Source of the DNA: Protea cynaroides
Lineage: Eukaryota > Streptophyta > Magnoliopsida > Proteales > Proteaceae
Direction of reading: 5' to 3'
NCBI GenBank assembly: GCA_028583415.1
Contig: CM053274.1
Span: 93,776,549 to 93,840,548 of the forward strand
Length of the DNA: 64,000 nucleotides
The position numbers and the translations under genes were made by a program. The notes below the pieces were generated by a model. It did not search any database and was not told the DNA's origin. It was given only the letters and a program-made list of their open reading frames with translations. Below, piece after piece: positions 1 to 12,200 of the stretch. Position 1 is the first letter of the stretch; each line of letters opens with the position of its first letter.

Positions 1-244
1 TAACTAAATGATAGCATATTGTTTGTGTAATATGTAGATTATATTTAGTATGTATTTTTGGAATGTATTTTAGGTAAAGAACACCTTGATAAGGAGAACA
101 AGGAGTATTTTTCTATAATATGATTGCATTCCCCATTCTTATTCTGTATGAAATACATTTGGCTATCCAATACAAAGCTCAAACAAGAGGTGTACGTAAA
201 TGATAAAAATCTGTATATATAAATGAATCAATTTCATCATGCAT

Positions 245-1029
245 CTAAAGAAAGAAAGCAACATTAATGGCAGTGGTGAATAAGGAAATTACAAAGAAGC
301 ACATGACGCCAACTCTAGAGGAGGCTGCAGAAGTGGTGGAAGACGTAATTGAGGTTATGTTTATGAGGCCGGAAGGGGTACTAGCAGGGGTGGCGGTGAC
401 GTTAAGCGCAAGCTTCTGGCCATTTTGGCAGTGCCCTGGCAATCCGCAGATGAAGTAGTTTTCTCCTTCTACGCTCAAAGTCACTGTTACTGGTGAATTC
501 AGACTTATTGTCGTGCTGATGTTGGGACATGAATCGAATACTGTTTTTCTCACAGTCACGACTGTTTGCAAACCGTTGGTGAAGTTAAAATCTGAAATAT
601 GGTTGAAATTGAGTTAGCTACTTGAAATCACCGAACACCATCACTCACCAGTTTTCCAATGATTAAGACTTGATTGCATGGATTATTCGTAAAATAAACA
701 AGATTTGAATTGGATGGTTTTGATACGATGTTGAAATATCGGATTCCTTAAGACATCTCAGATCCCAACGTTTTTTTAAACATGGTACTGTATGTATATG
801 ACCAACGATACTTACAAAGAATGTCTCCGACGAAAAAGGTTTTTCCGACAGTCCAATTGGCGTAGGTAGCAGCGCCACCAGGAGGAACCGTCCACCCCAA
901 GCTGTCCCCAACAACGTAGTATTGAGGTGAATATTGGGAAACGGTGGCTTTGGAGACTGTGCATTGTAGTTGCAGAGCCATTATTATAACCACAACAGCT
1001 GCGACCTTCCAAAAAACCTGCCTATCCAT
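245..1029 (-). CDS. Phytocyanin (blue-copper-like, GPI-anchored), copy 1
   Basis: Two exons, 1029-816 and 591-245, join through a 224-bp intron with donor GTAAGT and acceptor TTTCAG, giving 186 residues. The start is the methionine of MDRQVFWK, directly before a hydrophobic signal peptide (about residues 1-27). The plastocyanin-like domain follows (YYVVGDSLGW near 37, WTVGKTFFVGD near 59) up to about residue 137. Then comes a Ser/Thr-rich linker with N-glycosylation sites and a hydrophobic C-terminus, as expected for a GPI anchor. Type-1 copper ligands Cys120, His125 and Gln130 and the disulfide pair Cys93/Cys126 are present. The first ligand histidine, normally in a GxHxV motif, is Gln80. 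The protein may therefore bind copper weakly or not at all, like early-nodulin-like proteins. It would sit at the plasma membrane or cell wall. Family assignment is firm; the function is inferred. Confidence 0.92.
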
Positions 1030-1059
1030 TTTTTTCTTCTTCCTCCTCCTCCTCCTCCT

Positions 1060-1088
1060 TTGCTTCTCTCTCTCTCTCTCTCTCTCTC
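1060..1088. repeat. CT microsatellite in 5' leader of phytocyanin copy 1
   Basis: A run of CT dinucleotides (GA on the coding strand) ends about 30 bp upstream of the start codon at 1029. The same repeat sits in the same place in copy 2, so it predates the duplication. Confidence 0.9.
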
Positions 1089-1146
1089 TAAATGCGAGTT
1101 ATGAGACGGGCAATGGAGTGGTGATCTATCTCGTCTATGTAGTTTC

Positions 1147-1155
1147 TATATATAA
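1147..1155 (-). promoter_or_regulatory. Probable TATA box, phytocyanin copy 1
   Basis: The minus strand reads TTATATATA about 118 bp upstream of the ATG. The aligned position in copy 2 reads TTATAAATA, so the element is conserved between copies, which supports a promoter role. Confidence 0.55.
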
Positions 1156-2280
1156 GACAGGCATTGTGAGGGCATTTTGGGAAATCTGATCCGAGTTTAT
1201 CCCTTGGAAGTGTGGAAACCTTTATTTCCATCTTACCTGTGGATTTTAAATTATAAGTTGAATTTCTCAACAATGCAAATGTGGGCAACATGTCAAGGCC
1301 TCTTTCATAATTTCCCATTTTTTATTTCAAAATTTTCAAAAATGGCAAAACGGCCCCTTCCATGCACTCAAAACGGCAAAACGTGTTGTGAAGCGTGATA
1401 TTATGTTAAGTTAGGAAGTACTGCTCATTTTACGGCTTTCGTTTTCCCATTTACTATTATTCTTTTATTGTGTTATTAATTCTTAACAAAACAGCCCAGC
1501 CGCCCCTGCAAGACTAATGTCTTTCGCACTCCACTAGTCCACTCCTTGGGAAGGCTCGTGAACATTTCTCAATATAAAAAACTGTTAATAATTTGGTCAA
1601 ATGATCTTAAAGCATGTTGGAATTGAAAATTAACCATAGAGGTAGAAAGAATATATGTTGCTTATCGGGTACAAAAGGCTGCTTTGATTAATGCAAAAGA
1701 ATTAAATCTGAATGGTATTAATACTTATTAAGGTCATGCATGGATACTATCTTGCTATTTCTATGGAGAAAGAGAAGAAGAATGAAGATCCTCCACATTG
1801 CTATTCCGCTTGAGATGTTTAGAGGCCAATGCTTTAAGAATTTTCTTTAAGAATTTTAAAAAACTTTCTTATTAGATGAGAATAATTGTAGTTTTGTAGA
1901 AATTGATTTTAATAAGTTTTCTTGGTATACCGACGAGTTAAGGGATTCCATGGCATAGAGTCATCTATCGAAAAAACGTACAAATCCACATCCATGGTAC
2001 GTATATGAAGTTTTGTCCCTGCCCCATATGATTTCTCTGGTCTCCAGACCCGAGGACCTCTCCCTTTAATTTTAAACTCAAATAAGAAGGGAAGCCAAAG
2101 AATAACAAAAACAAATCTTTAAAAACTTTTAAAATATATTTTGTCAATCATTTGAACTATTCCTTTCTGTAACTTAATTATGTTCTTGATCCTTGATCTT
2201 GCTGATTCCTATTTCACAGAATAGATTGGCAGTGAAATCATGTTTCACATATCCAGTATAATCTCATATTGCTAAAGATT

Positions 2281-2744
2281 TTTTTTTTTTTTTGGCTAAA
2301 GATCCGAAAAATATATTAATGAAAAAGCAAATAGAAAACAAGGCCCTAATAGAGTATTAAACCCCCACCTTCGGCATTGCCATCAGCAGGGACCACCCCA
2401 GACAATAGAACCAATAAATTAATTGAACCTATATGTTGGCCTGTGGGAAGCATCCCGTACGACCTCCCTAGCGACCTCATTTGGCTAGTGAGACCAAATA
2501 TATGAATGCCTATCATAAGCTGCTTTTCTAGCAAGCTTATCCACTACAACATTAGTCTCACGAAAAGAGTGTGTATACCTAACACTACATGTCATCAATT
2601 GTGACTTCAATGCACTCCAAGATTGCAGCCAAATCCAAGGGAGAGAAGAAGATATACAAGCATCAACTACGTACCGATTTGGAATCTGATTCCAGCCATA
2701 TATGCCGAAATCCTAACCGATAGGCAGCCTTCAGAGCAACAAGC
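2281..2744 (-). mobile_element. 5'-truncated LINE (RNase H end) with 16-bp target duplication
   Basis: The insert is bounded by the perfect direct repeat catattgctaaagatt at 2265-2280 and 2745-2760. A poly-T at its left edge is the poly-A tail of a minus-strand element. Minus-strand translation of 2500-2590 gives a broken match to the RNase H region of plant L1-type LINEs (FRETNVVVDKLARKA). The corresponding site in the second duplication copy, near 6340-6360, is empty. Only the 3' end is present and it is non-functional. Confidence 0.85.
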
Positions 2745-3492
2745 CATATTGCTAAAGATTAAATCGGTACATAAAGCCCTCAAAAATTACAAAACACATA
2801 ACATCTTTTTAATATTCTATCAATTCCAAAGCAAGCGAGAGAGATTTAGTGGTTTTGTCGCTTTCAATAGGAAAAGGAGGGCGGGGGCTGGAGTTGCAGA
2901 GCAGTGAGATTATCTGAGAGATAAGAGATGTGGTAGTGAGAGTTGCAAAGGGATAATTTATTCTTAAAAAGGTCTAACATTGGACCATTAATGGGCTTTT
3001 TTTTTAGCCCGGACATTCATTCGGAAAATTTTAAAATGGGGCTTTTTTCTTGTTTTTTTTTTGTAAAATGGGCTTCAGTGAGCCCAACTTGATGTCCCCT
3101 CTCTTTCCCTCTCTTCAAGGAATGGACGATCAGCAAATTATGGTTTACAAGGTTTGAGGAATATTATTTGGCATTTTTTTTCCTTCATACCTAGCCTTTT
3201 ATTTATTCAATTAAAACACGTTTTTGCTAGGAAAAGGGATATTTTTAATTGGGGAAAGGGTTCTTCACGCTGCTAGTGGGGGAATCTCCCATGCCACAAC
3301 AATTTATTTGTAAGATTTGGAATCAATAATAGGAATCCACAAGATTAAGGAGGAGAGAGAAAATATCAGGAAATCGAGTGTATTAATTATATAAGAAGTA
3401 GAAAAATATCCCCACTTAGTTTTTGCTACCACATTTTGAAAAGAAGTGATTTGAAGAATGCGTTGATATCAGAATCCTGAATTGATTTGGTC

Positions 3493-3598
3493 TAGGGGTG
3501 TCAATTTCAAGCTGCACATGTGGCCCGATTGAACACGACCGATTATGGACCGAGATCGACCAGGCTAATTAAGATCGACCGACCGATTGGCACCCCTA
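3493..3598. mobile_element. Small hAT-type MITE
   Basis: A 106-bp element has terminal inverted repeats taggggtgtcaat and attggcacccccta-like (right end cacccc then ta). It is flanked by near-identical 8-bp repeats, atttggtc at 3485-3492 and ttttggtc at 3599-3606. The 8-bp target size and AGGGGTG ends suit non-autonomous hAT elements. The interior is rich in GACCGA motifs and has no coding capacity. Confidence 0.7.
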
Positions 3599-4472
3599 TT
3601 TTGGTCCATGATGACTTTCTAGAGTGCTTTTTTTTTAAAGAGAACACGTTACTTTCTTTTTTTTTTTGTACCTATTCTACATTCTGACCCTAGAATGAGT
3701 TCTTTTTCCTATTCTTATTCTACAATAGGAGAGAATGCATTCCAAGAACATAAACCAAACACAACCTTATAAGTTTGCGTGAAACACATTTGGCCCTCCA
3801 CTTGGCAAGGAGACATGCCAAATAAAGGAGCTAGTGACCCTTTCCTTGAAATGGGAAGTTCCAGTAAAGGTTCTAAATCTAAGTATTGGAACAGTATCGG
3901 TCCTGTCTAATTAAAACCAATTTGATCTGATACAGATCGAATAAGAAGCTGACATGTGGTCGATGTTCATTAAAATTATATTAAACAGAATCAGATCAGG
4001 AATCAATCAGGTCCGAAATTGACATGAATCATCAATCCAATACAGATTAGTTAGTGGAGACCACTATTACAACCATAGGAATTACATACAGAGAAACTAT
4101 TGGTGGCAGTTGGTAGTCCCCGACAGCATCGTAGAAAAGAATAATCCTTCCATAGAGAAATAGCCACGTATTACGACCAACTCATATACAAAGAGAGTTC
4201 AGTTATGTATTAGGAGAAGCCAACCAAACAGGATGAAATGAAATCTTTATTCTTAATCTCCACCTCAAAATCTGTCGCTCAACCAGAGGCCAAGCAAAGA
4301 TGATGAAATGAAGTCTTTATTTTTAATCTCCATTCAATATTCTGTGGTTCAATCAGAATCAGATAAAATGAATTACATCATATTACATAGTTACATATAT
4401 GTACTCTGCAGTAAAAGTTCAAACAAGAGGTGTATGGGATACAATTCTTAGATGCAGAGTCAAAATCATCAT

Positions 4473-5231
4473 CTAAAGAAGGAAAGCAACAATGGTAGTT
4501 CTGAAAAAGGAAATTAGAAAGAAGCCCATGACGCCAACTCCAGAGGAGGGTGCAGAGCTGGTGGATGAAGACGTTGAGGTTGACGTAATTGAGGTTACGT
4601 TGGTTGATGTTGAGGTTATGTTTGAGGTGCCGGAAGAATACGATGGGGTGGTGGTGGTGACGTTAATTGCAAACTTCTGGCCTTTTTGGCAGTGCCCTGC
4701 CACTGTACAGATGAAATAGTTTTCTCCTATCTCGCCCAAAACCACTTCTACTGGCGGATCCTTATCATATACTATTGTCAGACCGGTACCGCTGGTACAG
4801 GAATCGAATCCTGCTTTGTCCACCAGCACAACTGTCTGTGAACCCTTGGTGAAGTTAAAATCTGAAACAAGGTTGTGATTGAGTTGGTTAGTCGGAATCA
4901 CTGCCCATGCATGCTGTACATTGATGTTTAATTAAGGTAAGACTACTTGATTGACTTAATCATGAAAAAAAGAGACTTGCATGATTGGTTCTAATATGCT
5001 GTACTATTACCAACAATACTTACAAAGACTGTCTTTAATGAAGAAGGTTTTGCCAACAGTCCAATCAGCGTAGGTGGCAGCGCCACCGGGAGGAATCGTC
5101 CACCCCAAGCTGTCCCCAACGATGTAGCTATTATGTGGTGATTGGAAACCACCAGCGGTGCAGTGCAGTTGTAGAGCCATTATAACCACAACATGTACAG
5201 CCGCAACCTTCCAAACAACCTGCCTATCCAT
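4473..5231 (-). CDS. Phytocyanin (blue-copper-like, GPI-anchored), copy 2
   Basis: Exons 5231-5024 and 4861-4473 join through a 162-bp intron (GTAAGT...TTTCAG) at exactly the position used in copy 1, giving 198 residues. The start is MDRQVVWK, by comparison with copy 1. An upstream in-frame ATG would add a low-complexity Arg/Glu/Lys stretch from the GA repeat ahead of the signal peptide and is unlikely to be used. The plastocyanin-like domain runs from about residue 33 to 140, with Cys121, His126 and Gln131 as copper ligands. As in copy 1, the first ligand histidine is replaced by glutamine (Gln78). The Ser/Thr linker is longer and richer in NxT/S sites than in copy 1. A hydrophobic tail again suggests GPI anchoring. 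This is a paralogue made by the local tandem duplication. Confidence 0.92.
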
Positions 5232-5248
5232 TTTCTTCTTCTTCCTCC

Positions 5249-5274
5249 TCTCTCTCTCTCTCTCTCTCTCTCTC
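5249..5274. repeat. CT microsatellite in 5' leader of phytocyanin copy 2
   Basis: CT dinucleotides end about 18 bp upstream of the start codon at 5231. On the coding strand the run is in frame with the start, producing an open RERERE-type extension upstream of the signal peptide. Confidence 0.9.
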
Positions 5275-5327
5275 AATGGTGATGAGACGGGCTGTGGAGT
5301 AGTGGTCTATCTCGTCTATGTAGTTTC

Positions 5328-5335
5328 TATTTATA
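5328..5335 (-). promoter_or_regulatory. Probable TATA box, phytocyanin copy 2
   Basis: The minus strand reads TATAAATA about 100 bp upstream of the ATG, aligned with the TATA-like sequence of copy 1. Confidence 0.6.
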
Positions 5336-6569
5336 AGACAGGCATTGTAAGGGTATTTTGGTAAATCCAATCCTAACTTACCCCTTGGAAGTGTTGAATA
5401 AACCTTTCTTTGCATCTTACTTGTGGATTTTAAATTATAAGTTGAATTTCTCAACAATTCAAATGTGGGCAACGTGTCAAGGCCTCTATGGGAATTTCCA
5501 TTTTTGGAAAAATTTCCAAAACTGCAAAATGGCCCTTTCCACCCACTCAAAATGACAAGAAGCATGATATTATCTTAAACCAGGGAGTACTATTCATTTC
5601 ACGGTTTCTGTCTCCCTTTCAGTCCCCATTCGCACTCCACTAGTCCAATACTTGAAAAAGGGTCAAAAACATTTCTCAACATAAAAACTGTAAGTATTTT
5701 GGTCAAATGTTCTTAAAACATGTTTGGATTAAAAATTAAGGATAGAGATAGGAAGAATGTTGCTTATCAGGTACAAAACGCTGCTTTGATTAATTCAAAA
5801 GACTTAAAAATCTGAATGGAGTTAGTTAATGTCATGCATGGATACTAGCTATCGTGCTATTTCCATGGAGAAGAGAAGAGAAAAAGAATAAGATTCTTCG
5901 ACATTGGCATTCCGCTTGAGATATTTAGAGGTCATGCATGCTCCAAGTATTTTAGAAAACTTTCCTTTCCTATTAGACGTGAATAATTGTAGTTTTGTAG
6001 AAATTGATTTTAATAAGTTTTTTTCTGGTATATTGAAAATTTAAGGGATTCAATGATCTAGAGTCATATATCCCTTAAAAAACATACAAATCCATATCCC
6101 TTGTATATTTAGTTCCGTCCATGCCCCATATGATTTCCCTCTTCCCTTGATTTTAAACTCAAATAAGAAAGGAAATCAGAGAATGAACAAAACAAATCTC
6201 TTTCTAAAATGTCTACAAATATATTTTGTCAATCATTTAAACAATTCCTTTCTGTAACTTAATAACGCTCTTGATCCTGCTGATTCCTATTTCACGAAAA
6301 AGATTGGCAGTGGAATCCTGTTTGGCATATCCAGTTTAATCCCATGTTCCCAAAGATCAAATCGGTATTAAAATCCCTCAAAAATTACAAACTACATAAT
6401 TTTTTTTTTATGTTCTATTTATTCCAGAGCAAACGGGAGAAATCTAGTAGTTTTGTTGCTTTCAACAGAAAAAGGATGATGGCGGGGGTGGGAGTTGTAG
6501 ATTTGTGAGATGAGAGAGATAAGAGAGGGGTGGCAGTGATGAGTTGCAAAGGACAAGTTCAGAAGGTCA

Positions 6570-6889
6570 TAACTTCAGTTAATAAAACCCTTTAGAACTA
6601 AAAGGTTTACACTACATATCTTATTGTAGATTTTCGTGTACATAAAAATAAAAAAAAATTAAAAGAACAAGAAATGAAGAAGAAGAAGCATGGGTTTGGG
6701 GATCAATCGGTTCGTCTACCAATACATGGAGAGGTGGGCCAGCTGAAATCTCGCCCTTAGTAGGCGACAGGTTGGCAAGAGACGATTTGGTTGCTGGGTT
6801 TAGAGGATGATTTAGAAATAAGCGTTCCTAACAAGGGGGTTCTCTGAGCAAACAGGGTAGCATATGCTTCCTCAAAAATATTTTTTATT

Positions 6890-6925
<36 letters not shown>

Positions 6926-7290
6926 TCTCTCTCTCTCTCTCTCTCTCTTTTATCTCTCTCTCACTCCTCAAAGGACTTAAAAATGATTCCCGGATGTACC
7001 CAAAGGAAAAAACATCCTCTGCTACTCTCTCTCTCTCTCTCTCTCTCCTCAAAGGAATTAAAAATGATTCCCAGATGTACCCAAAGGGAAAAACATCGTC
7101 GATCCTAAGCATTTAAAGTGCATCAGACTGTGTCCCGATGCCCTCCCAATGCTCAAAATCGAAACTACTACACAGAAGTGCAGTAGGCGATCCCAATCCA
7201 TGCCCAAAGGGGTAGTTCTCACTTCTCAGCGGCTAACTTGGGTCTTAAGTAGGGGTCATGTGCCCATAGGACTAATGAGGAAAGAGTTCA
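6570..7290. other. Extra ~700 bp in duplication copy 2, with CT microsatellites
   Basis: This stretch has no counterpart in copy 1. It contains CT/GA microsatellites between about 6893 and 7050, separated by two copies of a roughly 50-bp unit (aaaatgattccc near 6980 and 7060). No gene or clear transposon ends are visible. Confidence 0.5.
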
Positions 7291-7709
7291 AACATGTTCG
7301 GTCTAACATGGGACCATTAATGGGCTTTTTATTAGCCCAACATTCCCTGTTTGGAAAATTTAAAATGGGCCTCAGTGTACCCAACTTATTTCTCTCCCTT
7401 GGAAAACATTCAAGTGTATGTGGTTTTCAAAAAATATGGATTTGATTATGTTAATCCTCAACTAAAATATGTGTTGGAAATATAACAGAAAATGATTTCT
7501 TGTACGAACTTTTTTCGGAGGAGGGTTTAAAAATGTTTGAGGGGTTCACTCTTTATGTACAATTTTTGTTTATACACATCAATCCTACATTTTAATAATA
7601 AAAGTAAGATTCAATAAATTTATTATGTAAATGCTTGGGAACTCCAAAATGGCATGATTTTATTTTTGGTGGCAACCAAATGCAGCCTTGAATAGTTAGA
7701 ATAGAACCT

Positions 7710-7787
7710 TACAATAAAAGCCAACACCTTAGAATTAATAATAGATCATGAGTTCAAATCTTTTTGGCCTACCTATTAAAAAAAAAG
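7710..7787 (+). mobile_element. SINE-like element, copy 1
   Basis: The 3' portion of a tRNA-derived SINE: ccaacacctta, then gatcatgagttcaaatc (box-B-like), then ggcctacctatt and a poly-A. The same order is seen near 18580 on the plus strand and near 39664 on the minus strand. The box A region is poorly kept in this copy. Confidence 0.5.
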
Positions 7788-8090
7788 TCTCATAACTAAG
7801 AGAACATGAATTTAAGTCTCACACTTTCTCTTTTGTCTCTGAAAACAACAAAATGATATGATATTTATAGAAAATGATATTTCTTTTTTAGGTGGAAGGG
7901 GTGGGTTTAGAGAGAAACTAGGAATACAGAGTATCAATTTCATGTGAGATTTTTTTCCTAGTCCCTAGTATTAAGACATTTAAGAAATTAATTAAGGGTT
8001 TTCTTATGTTTCACTTAGGCAGTGGATGTTATTCTTCAGAACCTGCCACACGACAGAATATAGGTGGGTCTACATAGAATTGGAGGGTCC

Positions 8091-8322
8091 ATATCCTCTC
8101 CCGCCTGAGTTTGGGCGGGAGACTTGGCAACTCGGATGGATGGCCGCCACCTGGCTCTCAGGTGGATCCGAACCCTCCATCGGAGCCGACACCCCTGTCG
8201 GCTCAACTTGTTGACTCGTGTGTCGACTTGGATAGAGGGCTCGAATCCACCCGAGAGTCATATGGCGACCATCCATTCAGGCCGCCAAATCTCCCGCCCA
8301 AACTCAGGCAGGAGACGATGAC
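8091..8322. mobile_element. Hairpin MITE, copy A
   Basis: A long imperfect inverted repeat. The left arm ctcccgcctgagtttgggcg is matched by its reverse complement near 8291-8312, and complementarity continues inward for about 100 bp per arm around a short centre. No coding capacity. The core ggatggccgccacctggctc closely resembles the core of the element at 58164-58385, so both appear to belong to one family. Target duplications were not found. Confidence 0.7.
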
Positions 8323-8329
8323 TTTGTCC

Positions 8330-9283
8330 GAACAAGGAAAATTCCATTGTCACTACTTCCCTGGCTGCTAGCTATTCCATCAGGTAGTACTAATTTGTTT
8401 TTTCTTCCCCCACCTTAGCCGACATTACTACATAATATCAGCAACCATTTGTTTCTGTCTACCGTCCAAATCTTCTCATGCTTAGAGCAAGATCTGTGAC
8501 AAAAGCTATTTCTCTACCATGGGTCCCAAGACTCCATTAAATGAAAATACAACCTTGAATGAAAGGTAAGTGCAGTTAGAGATTAGCTAATGAAGCGTGA
8601 TGGAAAAGAACCAAGTTCACTGTAACCCTTTTGTCACTTTTCTTTGGATTGGGGAATATTTATTCTCACGAGCCATGAGTAGGATCAAATTATGGAGAAA
8701 AAAGGAAGACTATCCAGTGCAGGAGGCTTCAGCCACTGCAAAATCTGGGAAGATACTTGTATGCAACCTTACCCATAAGGATGCAATAACCCACCTGTAA
8801 ATCCCTGGTATATTTCTTGGACAGAGATACCATGAAGCACATGATCGGAGCTCTTAATGATGAAACAGAATCAAAACAGAATTGTCGGGCACAAATTTTG
8901 GTGAAATGAATAAAATTGATCAGCAATTTCTAGCCATAATTATTTCATGATCAATTGTACATGTAAGAATGGAGTTTCATAAACGGTTGTGTATCTTGAA
9001 TAGTCAACAATTCAGCCCTTCAATAGTAATAACTGATTCTCATGCACCTACTGAACTGCTGAAGTATTAACCGTTCAATATACACCACCGTGTATGAAAC
9101 CTTTCACCTATAAGAATTGATGAATGGGGAATGCAGGAATGTTACAAGAAACTATATCGATCTAAAAACCTTTTGTATGCTTCCGGATGCCGCCAATTTG
9201 GCATCGAACAGAGTAAAAGAGTGAGAACTCTTGAACCTTTGGATTTTTTCCTTTCTGTTTTTCAAATAAATTAGTTGATGACA
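8330..9283. other. Intergenic, 3' side of the glucanase gene
   Basis: No gene, repeat or RNA recognised. About 9160-9283 is likely the 3' untranslated region of the glucanase gene, whose stop codon is at 9284-9286. Confidence 0.4.
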
Positions 9284-12200
9284 TTATAATAGGAGCAGCA
9301 CTGCAGCACAGCTCATCAAAACCATGGAGTAGGGTGCAGTCCAACCTCGTTTCCAAATATCCTGTAATGTTGCCAATCAGAAAATGAGAAAAAGGATGCA
9401 CTTTACCACTTTAAGATAATGATTTAACACAACAGGTCATACAAGATGAGACAAAATGATGGGTAACAATGTTTCCTGAATTTTCATTTATCAATATATA
9501 GAGTGACTAAATATAGCAGTATATGCACCCCCAAGTTATCTAGGTTATACTTCTGTTTTCAAGGCTCTTTGGTTCCTTGACAATTTACTTGATCAGCTAA
9601 ACATTTCCACATAGGTAAAAGTTGTTGAGATTATCAGATCTGCATCTTGTGAATCCACCACCAACAATAAATGATTACAAGCAACAAGGTACCAAAAAAA
9701 GTTCAGAACAAGGTTGTTTTGGCTCATAATTTAAGAGTTCGTATATTTGGATCCAAAGCACTTAGTTATCTAACCACACATGTTGGGATGATATCAAGAG
9801 CTAGCTAATCTATAGCTTCTAAAACATGACTTTGATCTGGGACAGAAATAAAAGCCAGAGAACAAATTTTGCTCTGAAACATTGACTCGTGCTTTTGGGA
9901 AGCAATGAGAGTTTAATGGAGCAATCCCTTAATTTTCCTATTAAGCATCTTCAAGCTACTTAGCCATTTTGCAGAATCTTCCATTCTTAAAACATCTTCA
10001 CCACTAGTCAACCTAAATATTGTTAGAGAGAACATGACCATATCTAAACAGAAGGATGTAAGGAGGTATTAGAAAAAATAGCCAAAAAGAGGAAGACACT
10101 AAGAACAGCTAATTACACAGTTATAAACTTGATGGCATCAGCAAACTGTATAATTTTTAGTGGTAGAAACCACACCCAGTTGGGGGGGAGATTTGAATGA
10201 TATAAAAAAAATATGGAGGTTGATCAAATAATTGCAGGTACAAAATTTTCTCTTATTTTAGATAGACAGAGGTACTAATGGTAATACAAGTTTAATAATT
10301 TCTGAAGGCAAGTGGACTCAGTGATTTTTAGTGTTATTTTGGTTCCCACCCCTTTTTATCAATATCACCAGCAAAATATATGTTGACTCCACTAAATTAA
10401 ATTTAAAAAAAAAAGAAAGGGAGAGGGTTCTCTGAGTGGCAGGTTTTCCTGCCCTCAGCACTGGAAGGGCTGCCCTCACCAATGGAAGGGGCCATCGGCA
10501 GATTCATCAGTAGCGGGCAGGGAGGAGACGGAGTGTCCGAGGAGAAAGAAAGACAAAGCGGGGCTGGTGTAGCTCCCACTCCGCTCTTTAGAGAACCTTT
10601 TCCCATTAAAAATAAATAAAAAACTTTCTAAGCATACATTTGTCGTGTTTCTTTCATTAACTCCAACATTCAAATATATTACGAAAGCAGTAAGAAGAAG
10701 AAAGATTTAATTCCCTCAGTATAATACTCTTCCAACCTGGAAGAATGAGGGGAGAAGTTATTGCAGGACATATCTTCATAGTTTCTTTCTACTCCCTCAG
10801 AGTCTCCACAACTATAAACCCACTCCCACGGAGTCTCCACAACTATAAGAACCAGTAAATTAAGGGAAGAACTTATTTCTGAACATATCTTGGTAGTTTT
10901 CATGCTCCCCTTTCAAAAATCCTTCTCAACCACTCTTATCCATATTCCCCTTCTCACCCTTTCTTTCCATATTCCCTGAAGGAAAGCATGACGGATTGCT
11001 TTGCATATGATCCAGCCCCTGGGAAAAGTCCAATTTTTTGGGGTTAGTTCTGGGTTAACTGGTTAAGAGATTAGTCTAAAGCTAGGTTTTTTTTGTTGTG
11101 TTATTTTGTTCGGAGACTAAATTGAGTCCCAGTACTATTACTTTTATTTGGACCTTAAACACAATAGACCGGAGCTTTCCTGTTTGAAAACTTTTAATTT
11201 ACCTTTCGAAGTAGACCAAGATCTTGTGAATTCAAGCAGATTTGAGAAAGTTTTGGTCTAAAATACTTTGAAGGTATCAGTCTACGATGGGTTCCCAAAA
11301 TATTCTAATCATAATATGATTAGAAGCCTAAGAATCTATGTATATTCCATTAATCGTTTACGCATTTAATGGAATATTTTGCAATCTTAGGAGAATTATT
11401 ATTAACCTGAAAGTGTGATAACTTAGAAACCCCAAGAGTGACTGCATAGTAAACCTAGGTACACTACTGCATAGATCAATCACTCTTATCTTTCCTTCTT
11501 TTCTATTGATTTTATCGCCAGGTTTGCAGCTATTGATCAAGGATCCCTGGCTCTTCGACATCAAGTTCATTGGCAACTCACGCAATTAGCTTGGAATTAT
11601 CTTTTTAGAGGCTTTTAGGGTCAACTGTGTCAATCCACATGACCTAGCACCTTGTGAGTGGAAGGTGAACTACAGTTTTGCTCCATGTGGACCAATCCTA
11701 TAGAACCTCACAAACTTTGCTCTTTACAGGTCCATTTGGTTGGAACAAAATAGATATATTTTGAGTATGAAAGTTGTTGACTGATTAAAGATGGACAGAA
11801 AACCCAATAGGGGAGCCAGCCTACTTATGTCCTTTTACATTCATCTATACTAACCATGGCAGATATGCATTGCAAGTCAGGTATAATTCTCAAATCTTTG
11901 TTTCCTTCCTAGTCACCACCATCACCATATATGTTGCATTGCATGTGCTTGCTTAGTGTTTTTTTTTTCCTAGGGAATATCAATTATGTTATCGAATGCC
12001 ACTTGGAATCAAGGGCTGGTCGTAGACCGGGGGTATCCAGGTGCCTAACACCATTCCCAGACCATACCCTGTTAATTATTGGCTCAACAATGTCCAGTAT
12101 CCTCATATTCTACTAATGCTTTAGAAAGAAAAAAAAGGATAGCAAGATGTTTTTCGCCTTAAAACTTTTCAGAGTTTTCTTATTTTTCAATGGTGAAACA

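Larger units (their letters stand above)
1..3130. repeat. Tandem duplication, copy 1 (phytocyanin unit)
   Basis: This block aligns with roughly 3700-7430, including the phytocyanin gene, its 5' untranslated region, promoter and about 1.5 kb of upstream DNA. Matching landmarks are the motif tcaaacaagaggtgta (near 180 and 4420), the block after the genes near 1640 and 5720, the stretch containing ccctcaaaaattacaaa (near 2777 and 6375), and ggaccattaatgggc (near 2984 and 7311). The left end probably lies outside the window. Copy 1 carries a LINE insertion that copy 2 lacks; copy 2 carries about 700 bp near 6570-7290 that copy 1 lacks. Confidence 0.85.
3700..7430. repeat. Tandem duplication, copy 2 (phytocyanin unit)
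   Basis: This is the second copy of the unit described at 1-3130, in the same orientation. Similarity resumes around 3700-3800 and runs to about 7400. A stretch at about 6570-7290 is absent from copy 1. Confidence 0.85.
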
